From Deltaproteobacteria bacterium (GTDB taxonomy: Bacteria; Myxococcota; Myxococcia; SLRQ01), in the NCBI GenBank assembly GCA_029210625.1, contig JARGFU010000022.1:1-64000 (forward strand): a stretch of DNA of 64,000 bases, read 5' to 3'. A program made the translations under genes and the position numbers. Positions 28,800-39,847 of this stretch are shown here, piece by piece. Each line of letters begins with the position of its first letter. Position 1 is the first letter of the stretch. The notes beneath the pieces are model-generated. The model saw only the letters and a program-made list of their open reading frames with translations. It did not search any database and had not been told where the DNA came from.

Positions 28800-31700
28800 C
28801 TAGCCGCAGGAGCCGATCTGGTTGTGGCAGTCGTTCTCGCTCCAGCCGTTCGTCGGCCCCCAGTTGGCCATGTTCGAGTCGGACTGCATGCCGTAGTTCG
28901 AGGTCGGGTACTCGTAGGGCGCGCCGTCCTGATCGGTAGCGATCGGATAGGGCCGCTTCCAGCCGTGGGGCACCATGCCGTGACAGGCCGCACAGGGGCG
29001 GTTGTCGTGGCGTCGGCAGTGGAGGTTGCGGCCGCCGGCCTCCCGGAAGCCCGACGCGCTTCCGTTCTCGTTGGTACAGTTGGCGCCATAGACCGTCGGG
29101 CTGTGGCAGTTGAAGCAGAGGTGGCCGGTGACGTTCCCGGTGCGCCCGGTGTTCTGGTTCCAGAGGCCCTTGAGCAAGGGAGAGACATCCGAGCCGTGCG
29201 CGCCGGCCGGATCCGTCCCGCTGGCGCTCGCGTGGCAGTCGGTGCAGGCCATGCCCGAGGCGCCGTCCCAGGGGGCGACATAGGTGCCCAGGCCGGTGGC
29301 CTTCGAGGCGCCCCAGACCGCGTGGTAGCGCGGGTTGTTGGGGTTGAAGTCACGCCCCACGTCCTGACCGGTGTAGCCGGAGCGCGCCGGCGTGTGGCAC
29401 TTGAAGCAGAGGAAGGCCTGCCGGTCGGTGGCGGCGCCGGTGAGGGTCACGGGCTGGTAGTTGGACGGTGAGGTCCACACGCCGCCCACGGTCTGGGGCA
29501 CCCTGCCCTCGCTGCCGTAGAGGACCGCGCCCGGCAGGGAGCTCTCGAGGGGGGAGAGCCCGGTGGTGGCCACGTGCACCTCGTGGCAGCTGGTGCACTC
29601 CACCTCCCAGCCGGTCTGCTCGCTGTCCACGATCGGGTGGTGGCTGGCCCGCCCGAAGGGGGTGGTGAGGTTCGTGCTCGCCACGCTGCCGTCGTGGCAG
29701 CCGTAGCAGAGGTCCTCCTCCCGGTAGACGAGCATCGTGCCCGCCGCCGAGCCGTGGCGGTCGTGGCAGCTCTCGCAGTCCAGGCCCGCCACCGAGTGCT
29801 GGCAGGGGATGCTCCAGTAGCTGCTCTTGTCCGGGGGCGTCTGGCCCTGGAAGAAGGTGCCCGCCCCGCCGTCGTGGCAGGTGCGGCAGAGCCCGGAGAG
29901 GCCGGTGGCGGCGTAGGTGAAGCCGTCGGTGGGATCCGGATCGACGATGGCCACGGTGCCCGAGGCGTGGTTGCTCACGTCGTGGCACTCCTGGCAGCTC
30001 GCGCGGATGACGAGGTCGTCGCCGGTGCTCGCCGGATCGTGGTCGTGGCTGGTGTCGAGGGTGATCCCCGGCTCGTCATGGCACTCGTTGCAGCCGATGG
30101 TGGTGTCGGTCCAGGTGGCGACGTTGTTCAGCTCGGCGACGTCACCCGGCAGCGGATCGTGGCAGCCGACCCGGCAGGTCGGGTTGGCGCTGGCGGTGTG
30201 CGAGGGCGAAAGGCCGTTGGTCGGCGTCGTGCCTCCCGGGTAGACCGGCGTCGCCCCGAAGACGACGTCGACGTTCGCCTGCAGCACGGTGCCGCCGCCC
30301 TCGTCGTGGGTGGGGCCGCTGCCGTTGTGGCCGTGGCAGGTGGCGCACCCGAAGCCGAGGGTCGTGAAGTGCAGGTCGTGGGCGCCGCCGCCGCCGGCGT
30401 AGTCCTGCGAGCCGGGCAGCGGTGGGTAGGCGTGGCAGCTCTCGCAGAGGAGATCGACGGTGCCGTCCACGTGGGTCTGGGGGTCGACCGGCGTGGTGCC
30501 GGTGAAGGGATGGCAGCCGCTGCAGTCGGTCGGGGCGACGACCGGGTGCGGCCCCGGCGGCGCGACGCCGTGACAGGTGCCGCAGGCGTCCTGCGTGCCA
30601 TCGACGGTCGTCCAGGTGGGCGTCGTGTCGCTGCCGCCCCCGAGGGTGGCGCCGTGGCAGTAGTTGCTGCAGTCGCCGCCGCTGTAGCTGGGCGACGCGC
30701 CATCGGCGCTGGCCGTGGCGCCCCAGGTGGTCTCGGCCACTCCGTCACCGTCGATGTGGCCGGCGTCGGTGTAGGAGGCGGGGACGAGGTGACACTCGGT
30801 GCAGGCGATGTCCGCCCGCCAGCTCGTGCCGGTGACGAGGTGGGCCTGGTGGGCGCCGACCTGCGGATCGTTGGTGGCGCTGTCCCCCGCGGTGTCGACC
30901 GGCGGCGCGTCGCTGGTCGGGGAGCCGTGGCAGCTGTTGCAGCTCATCGGGGAGAGCTGCACGGTTCCGTCGACGTGCTGGGCCGGGGCCGAGAAGGTCT
31001 GGCCGGGCGCCGCGTCGGGGTGGCAGCTCTCGCAGTCGGTGCGGGCGACGTGCGGCGCGGCCGGCGGCGCTCCGTGGCAGGTGCCGCAGGCCGCCTGGGT
31101 GCCGTTCACCGTGGTCCAGATCGGGGTGGTGTTGGTGCCTCCGCTCATCAGGGTCTGGCCGTGGCAGTAGTTGTCGCAGGAGGCGCCGGTCCAGCCGGGG
31201 ATCGCCCCGTCGGCGGTGGGCACCGCGTCCCAGGTGAGCTCCGCCGGCAGCGGGGTGTCGAGGTGGCCCGCGTCGGTCCAGGCGGCCGGGACCAGGTGGC
31301 AGTCGCTGCAGGGGATGGTCCGGTGCCAGGCGCTGGCCCCCAGGTGGCTCTGGTGGGCGCCCACGCCGGTCAGGGTGGTCAGGGAGGCTCCGGTGGTGTT
31401 CACCGGAGGGGCGTCGTTCGCGGCCGAGCCGTGGCAGGTGTTGCAGAGCAGGGGCACGAGCTCGACGGTGCCGTTCACGTGCTGCACCGCATTGACGATG
31501 GTCTGGCCGGCGCCCGCGTCCGGGTGGCAGGTCTCGCAGTCGCTGCGGCCCACGTGGGGGAAGGCCGGGGGAAGGCCGTGGCAGGTGCCGCAGGCGTCCT
31601 GGCTGCCGTCGACCGTGGTCCAGACCGGCGTGGTGTTGGTACCCCCGCTGATCAGGGTCTGGCCGTGGCAGTAGTTGTCGCAAGAGGCGCCGGTCCAGCC

Positions 31701-34700
31701 CGGGATGGCGCCGTCGGCCTGCGGCAACGCGCCCCAGGAGAGCTCGGCGGGCAGGTCGGTGTCCATGTGGCCGGCGTCGGTGTAGGCCGTGGGCACCTGA
31801 TGGCAGGCGTCGCAGGCGATCGGGGCGCGCCAGGTGCTGCTGCCGAGGTGGCTCTGGTGCGCACCGACCCCGGTGTCGGAGGTCAGGGTGTCCCCGGCGG
31901 TGTCGACCGGGGGCGCGTCGCTGCTCGCCGAGCCGTGGCAGGTGTTGCAGAGGAGCGGCACCAGCTGCACCGTGCCGTCCACGTGCTGCGCCGGCGTGGA
32001 GAAGGTGAGCCCGGCGGCGGCGTCCGGGTGGCAGCTCTGGCAGTCGCCGCGATCGACGTGGGGGTAGTCCGGGGGCAGGCCGTGGCAGGTGCCGCAGGCG
32101 GCCTGCGTGCCGTTCACCGTGGTCCACACGGGGGTCGTGTCCGTGCCGCCGGTCATCAGGGTCTGGCCGTGGCAGTAGTTGTCGCAGGAGCCCGCGGCCC
32201 AGGTGGCCGTGGCGCCATCACCGGTGGGCAGCGCGCCCCAGGTGAGCTCGGCCGGCAGCGGCGTGTCCATGTGGCCCGGGTCGGTCCAGGCCGAGGGGAC
32301 GAGGTGGCAGTCGGTGCAGATCACCGGGCGGTGCCAGGTGCTGGAGCCCAGGTGGCTCTGGTGAGCCCCGACGCCGGTGTCGGTGGTGAGGACGTCACCC
32401 GCGGTGTCCACCGGCGGGGCGTCACTCGTCGCCGAGCCATGGCAGGTGTTGCAGAGGAGCGGCACCAGATCGACGTCGCCGTCTACGTGCTGGGTCGAGT
32501 CCGTGATCGTCAGCCCGGGGCCCGCGTCCGGGTGACAGCTCGCGCAGTCGGGGTTCGTCGGGTGGTTCCCGCCCGGGGGCAGGCCGTGGCAGGTGCCGCA
32601 GGCGGCCTGGCTGCCATCGACCGTGGTCCAGTCGGGGGTCGTGTCCGAGCCGCCCCCGTCGGTGAGGGTCTGGCCGTGGCAGTAGTTGTCGCAGGTGCCG
32701 CCGGCGTAGCTCGGCGTCGCGCCATCGGCGCCGGCGGTCGTGCCCCAGGTGAGCTCGGCCGGCAGATCGGAGTCGATGTGACCGGCGTCGGTGTAGACCG
32801 CGGGGACCAGGTGGCACTCCTCGCAGGCGATGTCGGCCCGCCAGGCGCTGCCCGTGAGGTGGCTCTCGTGGGCGCCCACGCCGGGATCGGTGGTCACGGT
32901 CGCGCCACCGGTGTCCACCGGCGGGGCATCGCTGGTGGCGTCGCCGTGGCAGGTGTTACAGGCCAGCGGCACGAGATCGACGGTGCCATCGACGTGCTGG
33001 GCCGGCGCCGAGAAGGTCTGGCCGGGCGCGGCGTCGGGGTGGCAGCTCTCGCAGTCGCTGCGATCGACGTGCGGGAAGGCCGGGGGCAGGCCGTGGCAGG
33101 TGCCACAGGCGGCCTGGCTGCCGTCGACGGTGGTCCAGGCGGGCGTGGTGTTGGTGCCGCCCGTCAGGAGCGTCTGGCCATGGCAGTAGTTGTCGCAGGA
33201 GCCGGCGGCCCAGGTCGCGGTGGCGCCGTCGGCGGTGGGCACCGCGGCCCAGCTGAGCTCCGCCGGCAGCGGCGTGTCGACGTGGCCCGCGTCGGTCCAG
33301 GCCGCGGGGACCAGGTGGCAGTCGGCGCAGGGGATGGTGCGGTGCCAGGTGCTGGCGCCGAGGTGGCTCTGGTGGGCGCCGACGCTCGAGAGGGTGGTGG
33401 CGCTGGCGCCGCTGGTGTCCACCGGCGGCGCGTTGCTGGTCGCCGAGCCGTGGCAGGTGTTGCAGGCGAGCGGGACGAGCTGCACGGTGCCGTCCACGTG
33501 CTGGGCCGGCGCCGAGAAGGTCTGGCCGGGCGCGGCGTCGGGGTGGCAGCTCTCGCAGTCGCTGCGGGCGACGTGCGGGAAGGCCGGGGGCAGGCCGTGG
33601 CAAGTGCCGCAGGCGGCCTGGCTGCCGTCCACGGTGGTCCAGGCGGGCGTGGTGTTGGTGCCGCCGCCGAGGAGGGTCTGGCCGTGGCAGTAGTTGTCGC
33701 AGGAGCCGGCGGCCCAGGTGGCGGTGGCGCCGTCGGCGGTGGGCAAGGCGGCCCAGGTGAGCTCGGCGGGCAGCGGCGTGTCGATGTGGCCGGGGTCGGT
33801 GTACACGCCGGGGAGCAGGTGACAGTCGGTGCAGGGGATGGTGCGGTGCCAGGTGCTGGCGCCGAGGTGGCTCTGGTGAGCGCCGACACCGGAGAGGGTG
33901 GTCGCGCTGCCGTTGGTGGTGTCCACCGGCGGCGCGTTGCTGGTCGCCGAGCCGTGGCAGGAGTTGCAGGCGAAGCCGATGAGATCGACCGTGCCGTCCA
34001 CGTGGCTGGCCGGGTCGGTGAAGGTCATGCCCGGGCCGGCGTCGGGGTGACAGGCCTCGCAGTCGCTGCGGTTGGCGTGGGGGAAGGGCGGCGGGGTGCC
34101 GTGGCAGCTGCCGCAGGCGGCCTGGCTGCCGTCGACGGTGGTCCAGGTGGGCGTGGTCTCGCTGCCGCCGCCCAGGGTCTCACCGTGGCAGTAGTTGGTG
34201 CAGTCGCCGCCGGCGTAGGTGGGGCTCGCGCCGTCGGCGGTGGCCGTGCTGCCCCAGACGGTCTCGGCGGGCAGGGCCGAGTCGAGGTGGCCGGCGTCGT
34301 CGTAGGCCGCCGGGACGAGGTGACACTCCTCGCAGGCGATGGGGGCGTGCCAGGAGGTGTCGCCATCGACGTGGCTCTGGTGGGCCCCCACGCCCGGGTC
34401 GGTGGTGGCGGTGTTGCCGTTGGTGTCCGAGGGCGGGGCGTCGTTGGTCGCCGAGCCGTGGCAGGAGTTGCAGGAGAGGCTCAGGTCGACCACACCGTCG
34501 ATGTGGCTGGCCGGCGCGTCGGGGGTGGTGCCGGTGAAGGGGTGACAGCCCGAGCAGTCGGCGGGGTCGACCGCCGGGTGGGGCCCGGCCGGGGGCAGGC
34601 CGTGGCAGGTGCCGCAGGCGGCCTGGCTGCCGTCCACCGTGGTCCAGGCGGGGGTGGTGTCGCTGCCGCCGGTCAGGAGGGTCTGGCCATGGCAGTAGTT

Positions 34701-37700
34701 GTCACACGAGCCGGCCGCCCAGGTGGCGGTGGCGCCGTCGGCCGCGGCCAGGGCGCCCCAGGTCAGCTCCGCCGGCAGCGGGGTGTCCACGTGGCCGGCG
34801 TCGGTCCAGGCCGTGGGGACCTGATGGCAGTCGGCGCAGACCACCTCGCGATGCCAGCCGCTGGCGCCCAGGTGGCTCTGGTGGGCGCCCACCCCGGTGT
34901 CGCTGGTCACCGTGTCGCCCGCGGCGTCGACCGGCGGGGCGTCGCTCGAGGCCGAGCCATGGCAGGTGTTGCAGGCCAGGGGCACGAGCTGCACGGTCCC
35001 GTCCACGTGCTCGGAGGGCGTCGAGAAGGTCTGGCCGGCCGCGGCGTCGGGGTGACAGCTCTCGCAGTCGGTGCGCGGGACGTGGGGGTAGGCCGGAGGC
35101 AGACCGTGGCAGTTGCCGCAGGCGGCCTGGCTGCCATCGACGGTGGTCCAGACCGGCGTCGTGTCGGCGCCGCCGGCGATCAGGGTCTGGCCGTGGCAGT
35201 AGTTGTCGCAGGAGCCCCCGGAGTAGGTCGGCGTGGCGCCGTCGTTGACCGGGAGGGTGCCCCAGGTCAGCTCCGCCGGCAGGGGCGTGTCGAGGTGGCC
35301 GACGTCGGTCCAGGCCGCCGGGACCTGATGGCAGTCGGAGCAGACCAGCCTCCGGTGCCAGCTGTTGGTCCCGAGGTGGCTCTGGTGGGCCCCGACGCCC
35401 GCGTGGGTGGTGAGCGCGTCGCCGCCCGTGTCGACCGGCGGCGCGTTGCTGGTCGCGGAGCCGTGGCAGGTGTTACAGGCCAGCGGCACCAGATCGACGA
35501 TGCCGTCGACGTGCTGCGCCGGAGCCGAGAAGCTCAGGCCGGCGGCGGCGTCCGGGTGGCAGGTCTCGCAGTCGCTGCGGGCGACATGGGGGAAGGCCGG
35601 GGGCAGGCCGTGGCAGGTGCCGCAAGCTGCCTGGCTGCCATCGACGGTCGTCCAGCTCGGGGTGGTCTCGCTGCCGCCGGCGATCAGGGTCTGGCCGTGG
35701 CAGTAGGTGTCGCAGCTGCCGGCCACGAAGGTCGGGACCGAGCCGTCGGCCAGGGCCACGGCGCCCCAGGTCAGCTCGGCGGGGAGCGGGGTGTCGGTGT
35801 GGCCGACGTCCCCGACGGCCGCCGGGACGAGGTGGCAGTCGTCGCAGCCGACGGCCCGGTGCCAGGAGGTGTCACCCGCGACGTGGCTCTGGTGGGCCCC
35901 GACGCCGGGCGCGCTCGTCGCCAGGTTGCCCAGGGTGTCCTGGGGCGGCGCGTCGTTGGTCGCCGAGCCGTGGCAGGAGTTGCAGGAGAGGGTCAGCTGG
36001 ACGAGCCCGTCGATGTGCGTGGCGGGATCGTCGGGGGTGGTGCCGGTGAAGGGATGGCAGCCCGAGCAGTCGGTGGCGGCGACCGCCGGGTGGGGCCCCG
36101 CCGGAGGCAGCCCGTGGCAGGTGCCGCAGGCGGCCTGCGTGCCGTCCACGGTGGTCCAGTCGGGGGTCGTGTCGCTGCCGCCCGAGAGGAGGGTCTGGCC
36201 GTGGCAGTAGTTGTCGCAGGAGCCCCCGATGAAGGTCGGAGCGGCGCCGTCGGCCAGGGGCAGGCCTCCCCAGGTGAGCTCCGCGGGCAGCGGCGTGTCG
36301 ACGTGGCCCGGATCCGTCCACTGGAGGGGCACCCGGTGGCAGGCGTCGCACTGCACCTCGCGGTGCCAGGAGCTGGTGCCGAGGTGACTCTGGTGAGCGC
36401 CCACGCTCGTCAGCGCGGTGCTGGCGTTGCCGGTGGTGTCCACCGGCGGGGCGTCGCTGGTGGCGCCGCCGTGGCAGGTGTTGCACTGCAGCGGCACGAG
36501 GTCGACGACGCCATCGACGTGGCGATCCGGCTCCAGGAAGCTGAACCCCGCGCCGATGTCCGGGTGGCAGCTCTGGCAGTCGAAGCGCGCGGGATGGGGG
36601 TAGGCCGGCGGCAGCCCGTGGCAGGTGCCGCAGCTGGCCTGGCTGCCATCGACGGTGGTCCAGACGGGGGTCGTCTCACTCCCACCGGGCAGGAGAGTCT
36701 GACCGTGGCAGTAGTTGTCACAGGAGCCGGCGGTGAAGGTCGGCGCCGCCGCGTCGGCCAGGGGCACGGCGCCCCAGGTCAGCTCGGCGGGCAGCGGGGT
36801 GTCGATGTGGCCGGGGGAGTCCAGGGCGGCCGGGTAGAGGTGGCAGTCGGTGCACTTGAGGTCCCGGTGCCAGCCCGATCCGGCGGCCAGGTGGGAGGCG
36901 TGGGCGCCCACGCCGCGCAGGGAGGTGTCGACGCCGCCGGTGGTGTCGGCGGGCGGAGCCGGGCCGGTGGCGGGATCACCATGGCAGCTGGTGCAGCCCA
37001 GGGGGCCGAGGTCGACGGTTCCGTCCACGTGGCGCTGGGGCTCGAGGAAGGTGAGGCCATCGGTGTCGATCGTGGGGTGGCAGCGGGAGCAGTCGGTGTC
37101 GACCGGGTGTGGCGCCTGAGGTGGCAGCGCGTGGCAGGTGCCGCAGGCCGCCTGGCTTCCGTCGACGGTGGTCCACTCCGGGGTGGTGTTGGTGCCGCCG
37201 GGGTGGAGGGTGACCCCGTGGCAGTAGACGCCGTCGCAGCGGAGCCGATCCCAGACCGGGCTGGCCCCATCGGCGAGGGGCACGCCCCCCCAGGTCAGCT
37301 CGGCGGGCCTCGGGGTGTCGATGTGGCCGACGTCTCCCACGGCGATCGGGACCAGGTGGCAGTCCTCGCAGACCACGTCGCGGTGCCAGTCCGAGCCCTC
37401 GACCAGGTGGCTGCGGTGGGCGCCCACCTCGGTCGCGCTCGTCAGGGAGCCGCCCCGCAGGTCCAGGGGGGGAGCGCCGCTCTCCTCGTCGCCGTGACAG
37501 AGGACGGCGCAGCTGAGCTCCGTCACGCCGCCATCGGTGCCGCCGCCATCGGTGCCGCCGCCATCGGTGCCGCCACCATCGGTGCCGCCACCATCGGTGC
37601 CGCCACCATCGGTGCCGCCGCCGTCGGTGCCGCCGCCGTCGGTGCCGCCGCCGTCGGTGTCGCCGCCGTCGGTGCCGCCACCATCGGTGCCGCCGCCGTC

Positions 37701-37820
37701 GGTGTTGCCGCCGTCGGTACCGGCGTCGGGTAGGCGGCCCCCGGGGTCGGAACACTCGCAACCGGCGAAGGACAGAACCAGACAGACACCGAGAATCAGC
37801 TCGCGCGATAGTGCTCGCAA
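28800..37820 (-). CDS. Giant multiheme c-type cytochrome lipoprotein (about 83 heme motifs)
   Basis: About 3,006 aa from TTG 37820. That start has a strong ribosome site (GGAGGGGAG, 5 nt spacer) and gives a 20-residue lipoprotein signal peptide ending SFAGC. Then come 13 TDGG tether units, 14 repeats of ~168 residues with five heme motifs each (CGTCH, CESCH, CNTCH, CADCH and CDNYCH types), and a distinct C-terminal region with further motifs. I count 67 CxxCH, 15 CxxxCH and one CxxxxCH, resembling the Geobacter CxxxxCH...CxxCH family. An outer-membrane electron conduit is the likely role. The last ~205 residues are shared with the other giant. Neighbouring ResB/CcsA genes would supply heme ligation. 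A longer open frame starts at TTG 37880 without a ribosome site. Confidence 0.9.
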   Translation of the reverse strand: MRALSRELILGVCLVLSFAGCECSDPGGRLPDAGTDGGNTDGGGTDGGGTDGGDTDGGGTDGGGTDGGGTDGGGTDGGGTDGGGTDGGGTDGGGTDGGVTELSCAVLCHGDEESGAPPLDLRGGSLTSATEVGAHRSHLVEGSDWHRDVVCEDCHLVPIAVGDVGHIDTPRPAELTWGGVPLADGASPVWDRLRCDGVYCHGVTLHPGGTNTTPEWTTVDGSQAACGTCHALPPQAPHPVDTDCSRCHPTIDTDGLTFLEPQRHVDGTVDLGPLGCTSCHGDPATGPAPPADTTGGVDTSLRGVGAHASHLAAGSGWHRDLKCTDCHLYPAALDSPGHIDTPLPAELTWGAVPLADAAAPTFTAGSCDNYCHGQTLLPGGSETTPVWTTVDGSQASCGTCHGLPPAYPHPARFDCQSCHPDIGAGFSFLEPDRHVDGVVDLVPLQCNTCHGGATSDAPPVDTTGNASTALTSVGAHQSHLGTSSWHREVQCDACHRVPLQWTDPGHVDTPLPAELTWGGLPLADGAAPTFIGGSCDNYCHGQTLLSGGSDTTPDWTTVDGTQAACGTCHGLPPAGPHPAVAATDCSGCHPFTGTTPDDPATHIDGLVQLTLSCNSCHGSATNDAPPQDTLGNLATSAPGVGAHQSHVAGDTSWHRAVGCDDCHLVPAAVGDVGHTDTPLPAELTWGAVALADGSVPTFVAGSCDTYCHGQTLIAGGSETTPSWTTVDGSQAACGTCHGLPPAFPHVARSDCETCHPDAAAGLSFSAPAQHVDGIVDLVPLACNTCHGSATSNAPPVDTGGDALTTHAGVGAHQSHLGTNSWHRRLVCSDCHQVPAAWTDVGHLDTPLPAELTWGTLPVNDGATPTYSGGSCDNYCHGQTLIAGGADTTPVWTTVDGSQAACGNCHGLPPAYPHVPRTDCESCHPDAAAGQTFSTPSEHVDGTVQLVPLACNTCHGSASSDAPPVDAAGDTVTSDTGVGAHQSHLGASGWHREVVCADCHQVPTAWTDAGHVDTPLPAELTWGALAAADGATATWAAGSCDNYCHGQTLLTGGSDTTPAWTTVDGSQAACGTCHGLPPAGPHPAVDPADCSGCHPFTGTTPDAPASHIDGVVDLSLSCNSCHGSATNDAPPSDTNGNTATTDPGVGAHQSHVDGDTSWHAPIACEECHLVPAAYDDAGHLDSALPAETVWGSTATADGASPTYAGGDCTNYCHGETLGGGSETTPTWTTVDGSQAACGSCHGTPPPFPHANRSDCEACHPDAGPGMTFTDPASHVDGTVDLIGFACNSCHGSATSNAPPVDTTNGSATTLSGVGAHQSHLGASTWHRTIPCTDCHLLPGVYTDPGHIDTPLPAELTWAALPTADGATATWAAGSCDNYCHGQTLLGGGTNTTPAWTTVDGSQAACGTCHGLPPAFPHVARSDCESCHPDAAPGQTFSAPAQHVDGTVQLVPLACNTCHGSATSNAPPVDTSGASATTLSSVGAHQSHLGASTWHRTIPCADCHLVPAAWTDAGHVDTPLPAELSWAAVPTADGATATWAAGSCDNYCHGQTLLTGGTNTTPAWTTVDGSQAACGTCHGLPPAFPHVDRSDCESCHPDAAPGQTFSAPAQHVDGTVDLVPLACNTCHGDATSDAPPVDTGGATVTTDPGVGAHESHLTGSAWRADIACEECHLVPAVYTDAGHIDSDLPAELTWGTTAGADGATPSYAGGTCDNYCHGQTLTDGGGSDTTPDWTTVDGSQAACGTCHGLPPGGNHPTNPDCASCHPDAGPGLTITDSTQHVDGDVDLVPLLCNTCHGSATSDAPPVDTAGDVLTTDTGVGAHQSHLGSSTWHRPVICTDCHLVPSAWTDPGHMDTPLPAELTWGALPTGDGATATWAAGSCDNYCHGQTLMTGGTDTTPVWTTVNGTQAACGTCHGLPPDYPHVDRGDCQSCHPDAAAGLTFSTPAQHVDGTVQLVPLLCNTCHGSASSDAPPVDTAGDTLTSDTGVGAHQSHLGSSTWRAPIACDACHQVPTAYTDAGHMDTDLPAELSWGALPQADGAIPGWTGASCDNYCHGQTLISGGTNTTPVWTTVDGSQDACGTCHGLPPAFPHVGRSDCETCHPDAGAGQTIVNAVQHVNGTVELVPLLCNTCHGSAANDAPPVNTTGASLTTLTGVGAHQSHLGASAWHRTIPCSDCHLVPAAWTDAGHLDTPLPAELTWDAVPTADGAIPGWTGASCDNYCHGQTLMSGGTNTTPIWTTVNGTQAACGTCHGAPPAAPHVARTDCESCHPDAAPGQTFSAPAQHVDGTVQLSPMSCNSCHGSPTSDAPPVDTAGDSATNDPQVGAHQAHLVTGTSWRADIACTECHLVPASYTDAGHIDGDGVAETTWGATASADGASPSYSGGDCSNYCHGATLGGGSDTTPTWTTVDGTQDACGTCHGVAPPGPHPVVAPTDCSGCHPFTGTTPVDPQTHVDGTVDLLCESCHAYPPLPGSQDYAGGGGAHDLHFTTLGFGCATCHGHNGSGPTHDEGGGTVLQANVDVVFGATPVYPGGTTPTNGLSPSHTASANPTCRVGCHDPLPGDVAELNNVATWTDTTIGCNECHDEPGITLDTSHDHDPASTGDDLVIRASCQECHDVSNHASGTVAIVDPDPTDGFTYAATGLSGLCRTCHDGGAGTFFQGQTPPDKSSYWSIPCQHSVAGLDCESCHDRHGSAAGTMLVYREEDLCYGCHDGSVASTNLTTPFGRASHHPIVDSEQTGWEVECTSCHEVHVATTGLSPLESSLPGAVLYGSEGRVPQTVGGVWTSPSNYQPVTLTGAATDRQAFLCFKCHTPARSGYTGQDVGRDFNPNNPRYHAVWGASKATGLGTYVAPWDGASGMACTDCHASASGTDPAGAHGSDVSPLLKGLWNQNTGRTGNVTGHLCFNCHSPTVYGANCTNENGSASGFREAGGRNLHCRRHDNRPCAACHGMVPHGWKRPYPIATDQDGAPYEYPTSNYGMQSDSNMANWGPTNGWSENDCHNQIGSCG
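30540..37330 (-). repeat. Fourteen tandem repeats of about 505 bp inside the giant cytochrome gene
   Basis: The segment coding for the NYCHG-type heme motif recurs near 30655, 31150, 31660, 32165, 32675, 33180, 33680, 34190, 34690, 35195, 35695, 36200, 36705 and 37215 (mean spacing about 505 bp). Units differ at many synonymous and some non-synonymous positions, so the array is old rather than freshly expanded. It could cause collapse or expansion in assembly. Confidence 0.85.
37527..37727 (-). repeat. 15-bp repeat coding for TDGG tether
   Basis: Thirteen near-identical 15-bp units (GGCACCGATGGCGGC type on the minus strand) code for GTDGG repeats just after the lipobox of the giant cytochrome. 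They form a flexible acidic spacer. Confidence 0.8.
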
Positions 37821-37914
37821 GAACGCTCCCCTCCGCGCCGCAGGGAGTGCACGAACCGAACCAGCGCTCAGCTCCGCCAAGCCCTTGAAATCTGGAACCT
37901 TGACCGCCTTCCGA

Positions 37915-37932
37915 GTGGGGCATATGCCCCAC
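37915..37932. promoter_or_regulatory. Perfect 18-bp palindrome upstream of the giant cytochrome
   Basis: GTGGGGCATATGCCCCAC lies 95 bp before TTG 37820, in the 188-bp gap between ccsA and the giant cytochrome gene. A dimeric regulator site is the likely explanation. It lacks a T-run, so a terminator for ccsA is less likely. Confidence 0.5.
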
Positions 37933-38008
37933 CCTACGCCAGGTTTGCGCAGGCGATCCGCACGGCCGGATGCGACGAAAGGATTACGTCGATCCGGTCC
38001 TCCGGACT

Positions 38009-38833
38009 TCAGTCCACCATGAACTCGGTGTGGACCGTCGCCGCCACCCGGGAGATGACGAAGAAGGCGAAGACGGAGAGGCCGAGGAGGAAGAGGATAG
38101 CCCAGGCGGAGGCCTTGCCCTTCACCCGCCAGGTGATCCGGACGTGGAGGAAGAGGCCGTAGGCGATCCAGGTCGCCAGGGCCCAGGTCTCGATGGGGTC
38201 CCAGTCCCAGTAGCGCCCCCAGGCCTCCTGGGCCCAGAGGGCGCCCGCGGCGACCATGAAGGTCACGGCGATGAAGCCGAAGGCGACGAGCCGGTAGCCC
38301 AGGTCGTCGAGGCCGGCGAGCGCCGCACCGAGCTCGGGATCCTGCGCGCCGCGGCCGCGGCGTTCACGCACGAGGTACGCGAAGGCCACCGCCGACGCGA
38401 CCAGGATCGATCCGTAGGCGACCTTGGCGAAGCCGATGTGGATCATCAGCCAGACGCTCTCGAAGGTGGCCGGCAGAGGCTCGACCTCGGGGCTCGAGAG
38501 CACGCCCCAGCCCAGCAGCAGGACCGAGAGGCCGAGCACCGGCCCGGCGGCCAGGCGCAGCGACTCTCGGCGCCAGAGCAGCGCGACCAGGATCGCCACC
38601 CCCACCCAGACGCTGGAGGAGAGCACCTCCAGGACGTTGATGTAGGGGCCGTGGCCGACCCTCACCCAGCGCAGGACGATGGAGAGGCCGAGGAGCGCGA
38701 GGCCCAGCGCGGCGGTCGAGAGCACCACCTGGCCGGGGCGCTTGCCCCCCCAGATCAGGGCGGCCCAGCCGGCGAGGGAGCCGAGGGCCAGGGCGATGGT
38801 CCCTGCCCAGAGCAGACCGATCTCGAGGCTCAC
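38009..38833 (-). CDS. ccsA: CcsA/ResC-type cytochrome c biogenesis protein
   Basis: Heme-handling half of the System II cytochrome c maturation synthase, an inner-membrane protein that exports heme and presents it for attachment to CxxCH. 274 aa with about eight hydrophobic helices. The Trp-rich periplasmic motif is intact: [20 protein letters not shown]. His residues sit in flanking segments ([32 protein letters not shown]). GTG 38833 has AAGGAG upstream and overlaps the resB-like stop (GTGA). It lies between the two giant cytochrome genes. Confidence 0.92.
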   Translation of the reverse strand: MSLEIGLLWAGTIALALGSLAGWAALIWGGKRPGQVVLSTAALGLALLGLSIVLRWVRVGHGPYINVLEVLSSSVWVGVAILVALLWRRESLRLAAGPVLGLSVLLLGWGVLSSPEVEPLPATFESVWLMIHIGFAKVAYGSILVASAVAFAYLVRERRGRGAQDPELGAALAGLDDLGYRLVAFGFIAVTFMVAAGALWAQEAWGRYWDWDPIETWALATWIAYGLFLHVRITWRVKGKASAWAILFLLGLSVFAFFVISRVAATVHTEFMVD

Positions 38834-39837
38834 GCCGGGCTCCTTCCCTTCTTCCTTCCGCGCATCGTCCAGAGGTAGTGCCAGAGGAGGAAGAAGGGCA
38901 AGGCTGCGAGCAGGGTCACCACCACCGGCCAGACCGGATCGTAGGGGGCCGAGAGGCGGGCGTAGGTGGGCAGCGCCTCGAGGCGCAGGGTGCCCAGAGG
39001 CAGCTCGAGCGCCTGCCCCACCGCCAGCCGCCAGGGCTCGGTCGCACCGGGGAGGATCAGCGCGACGCGAGCCTCGGGGGGGGCCTCGAGCCGCCACCGC
39101 TCCCCCTCGCCCCGCAGGTCGGGCAGCTCGAGCTCGGCGGAGATGGCGCCGCTTCCTCCCGGCAGGTTCAGCACCTGCACCTGCTCGAGGGGTTTTCTCC
39201 GGTACTCGGGGAAGGTGATCGCCCCCTGGCTGCGAGCGCCCGAGGGCGTGGTCAGGGAGAAGAGGGCGGCGAAGCCGGCGTTGGGCCAGAGGGAGTAGCG
39301 CACCCCGCTCACGCTCACCCCCTGCCCCGGTCGCAGGACGATGGAGCGGACCGCCCCACCCTCCTCGTTCACCTGCAGCCGGGCCTCGGCCGCGAGCTGA
39401 GTGCCGCTGCGGTGGTACTCGACCTGGTAGCGCTCGAGGCGCACCCCCGCCTCCTGGAGCCAGCCGGGCGCCAGGGGCCCCCGGCTCCGCACGGTGGCGG
39501 CCAGACCCCGCTCTTGCCCCTCGATGAGGAGGAGCTCGCACTCCTGATGGACGAGGCGTCCGGCGCCGGCCACGCCGCAGAGTCCGATGAGGGCCAGGTG
39601 GAAGCCCAGGAGGCCGGGCTTGCGCAGGAAGCCCTTCCAGCGCCGCGCCACCGTGGCCACGAGGTTGAGGGCCAGGGCGAAGAGCAGGGCAACCCTGGGC
39701 CACTCGCTCTCGACGAGCTCCTGGGCGCCAAGGACGAGGATGACCATGAGGACGAGCAGCAGCCCGGCCGTGAGCCGGAGCGAGGCCAGGCCCGCGAGGC
39801 CCCGACGCCACCCACGCCCCGCCCGAGCGGCCCTCAT
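38830..39837 (-). CDS. resB: ResB-like cytochrome c biogenesis protein
   Basis: Partner of CcsA in System II heme ligation. 335 aa, a short ResB-type protein: N-terminal membrane helices (LRLTAGLLLVLMVILVLGAQE and FHLALIGLCGVAGAGRLV), a large periplasmic beta-rich domain (about residues 105-300) with SGVRYSLWPNAGFAALF, and a last helix (VVVTLLAALPFFLLWHYLWTM) before a basic tail. ATG 39837 is 10 nt after the giant fusion gene stop, with AGGGGAG as ribosome site. The stop overlaps the ccsA start. The thiol-reducing partners (ResA, CcdA) are not in the window. Confidence 0.88.
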   Translation of the reverse strand: MRAARAGRGWRRGLAGLASLRLTAGLLLVLMVILVLGAQELVESEWPRVALLFALALNLVATVARRWKGFLRKPGLLGFHLALIGLCGVAGAGRLVHQECELLLIEGQERGLAATVRSRGPLAPGWLQEAGVRLERYQVEYHRSGTQLAAEARLQVNEEGGAVRSIVLRPGQGVSVSGVRYSLWPNAGFAALFSLTTPSGARSQGAITFPEYRRKPLEQVQVLNLPGGSGAISAELELPDLRGEGERWRLEAPPEARVALILPGATEPWRLAVGQALELPLGTLRLEALPTYARLSAPYDPVWPVVVTLLAALPFFLLWHYLWTMRGRKKGRSPA

Positions 39838-39847
39838 GGGCTCTCCC

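Noticed and set aside
30540-37330. The ~505-bp repeats as insertion sequences or a recent duplication
   Set aside because: They are in-frame protein repeats with diverged synonymous sites, no terminal inverted repeats and no transposase.
37527-37727. The 15-bp periodic repeat as a CRISPR array
   Set aside because: Units are directly adjacent with no spacers, keep the reading frame and code for GTDGG; no cas gene is near.
29574-37733. A very long open frame on the plus strand, opposite the giant cytochrome
   Set aside because: It runs antisense to a gene with clear heme motifs and a lipoprotein signal. Very high third-position GC removes stop codons from the opposite strand, so such frames are expected. 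Its translation is a low-complexity Val/Ala/Gly/Arg mix with no motif.
37820-37880. The upstream TTG at 37880 as the start of the giant cytochrome
   Set aside because: It has no ribosome site, and it would put about 20 extra polar residues before the lipoprotein signal; TTG 37820 has a strong site at the right distance.
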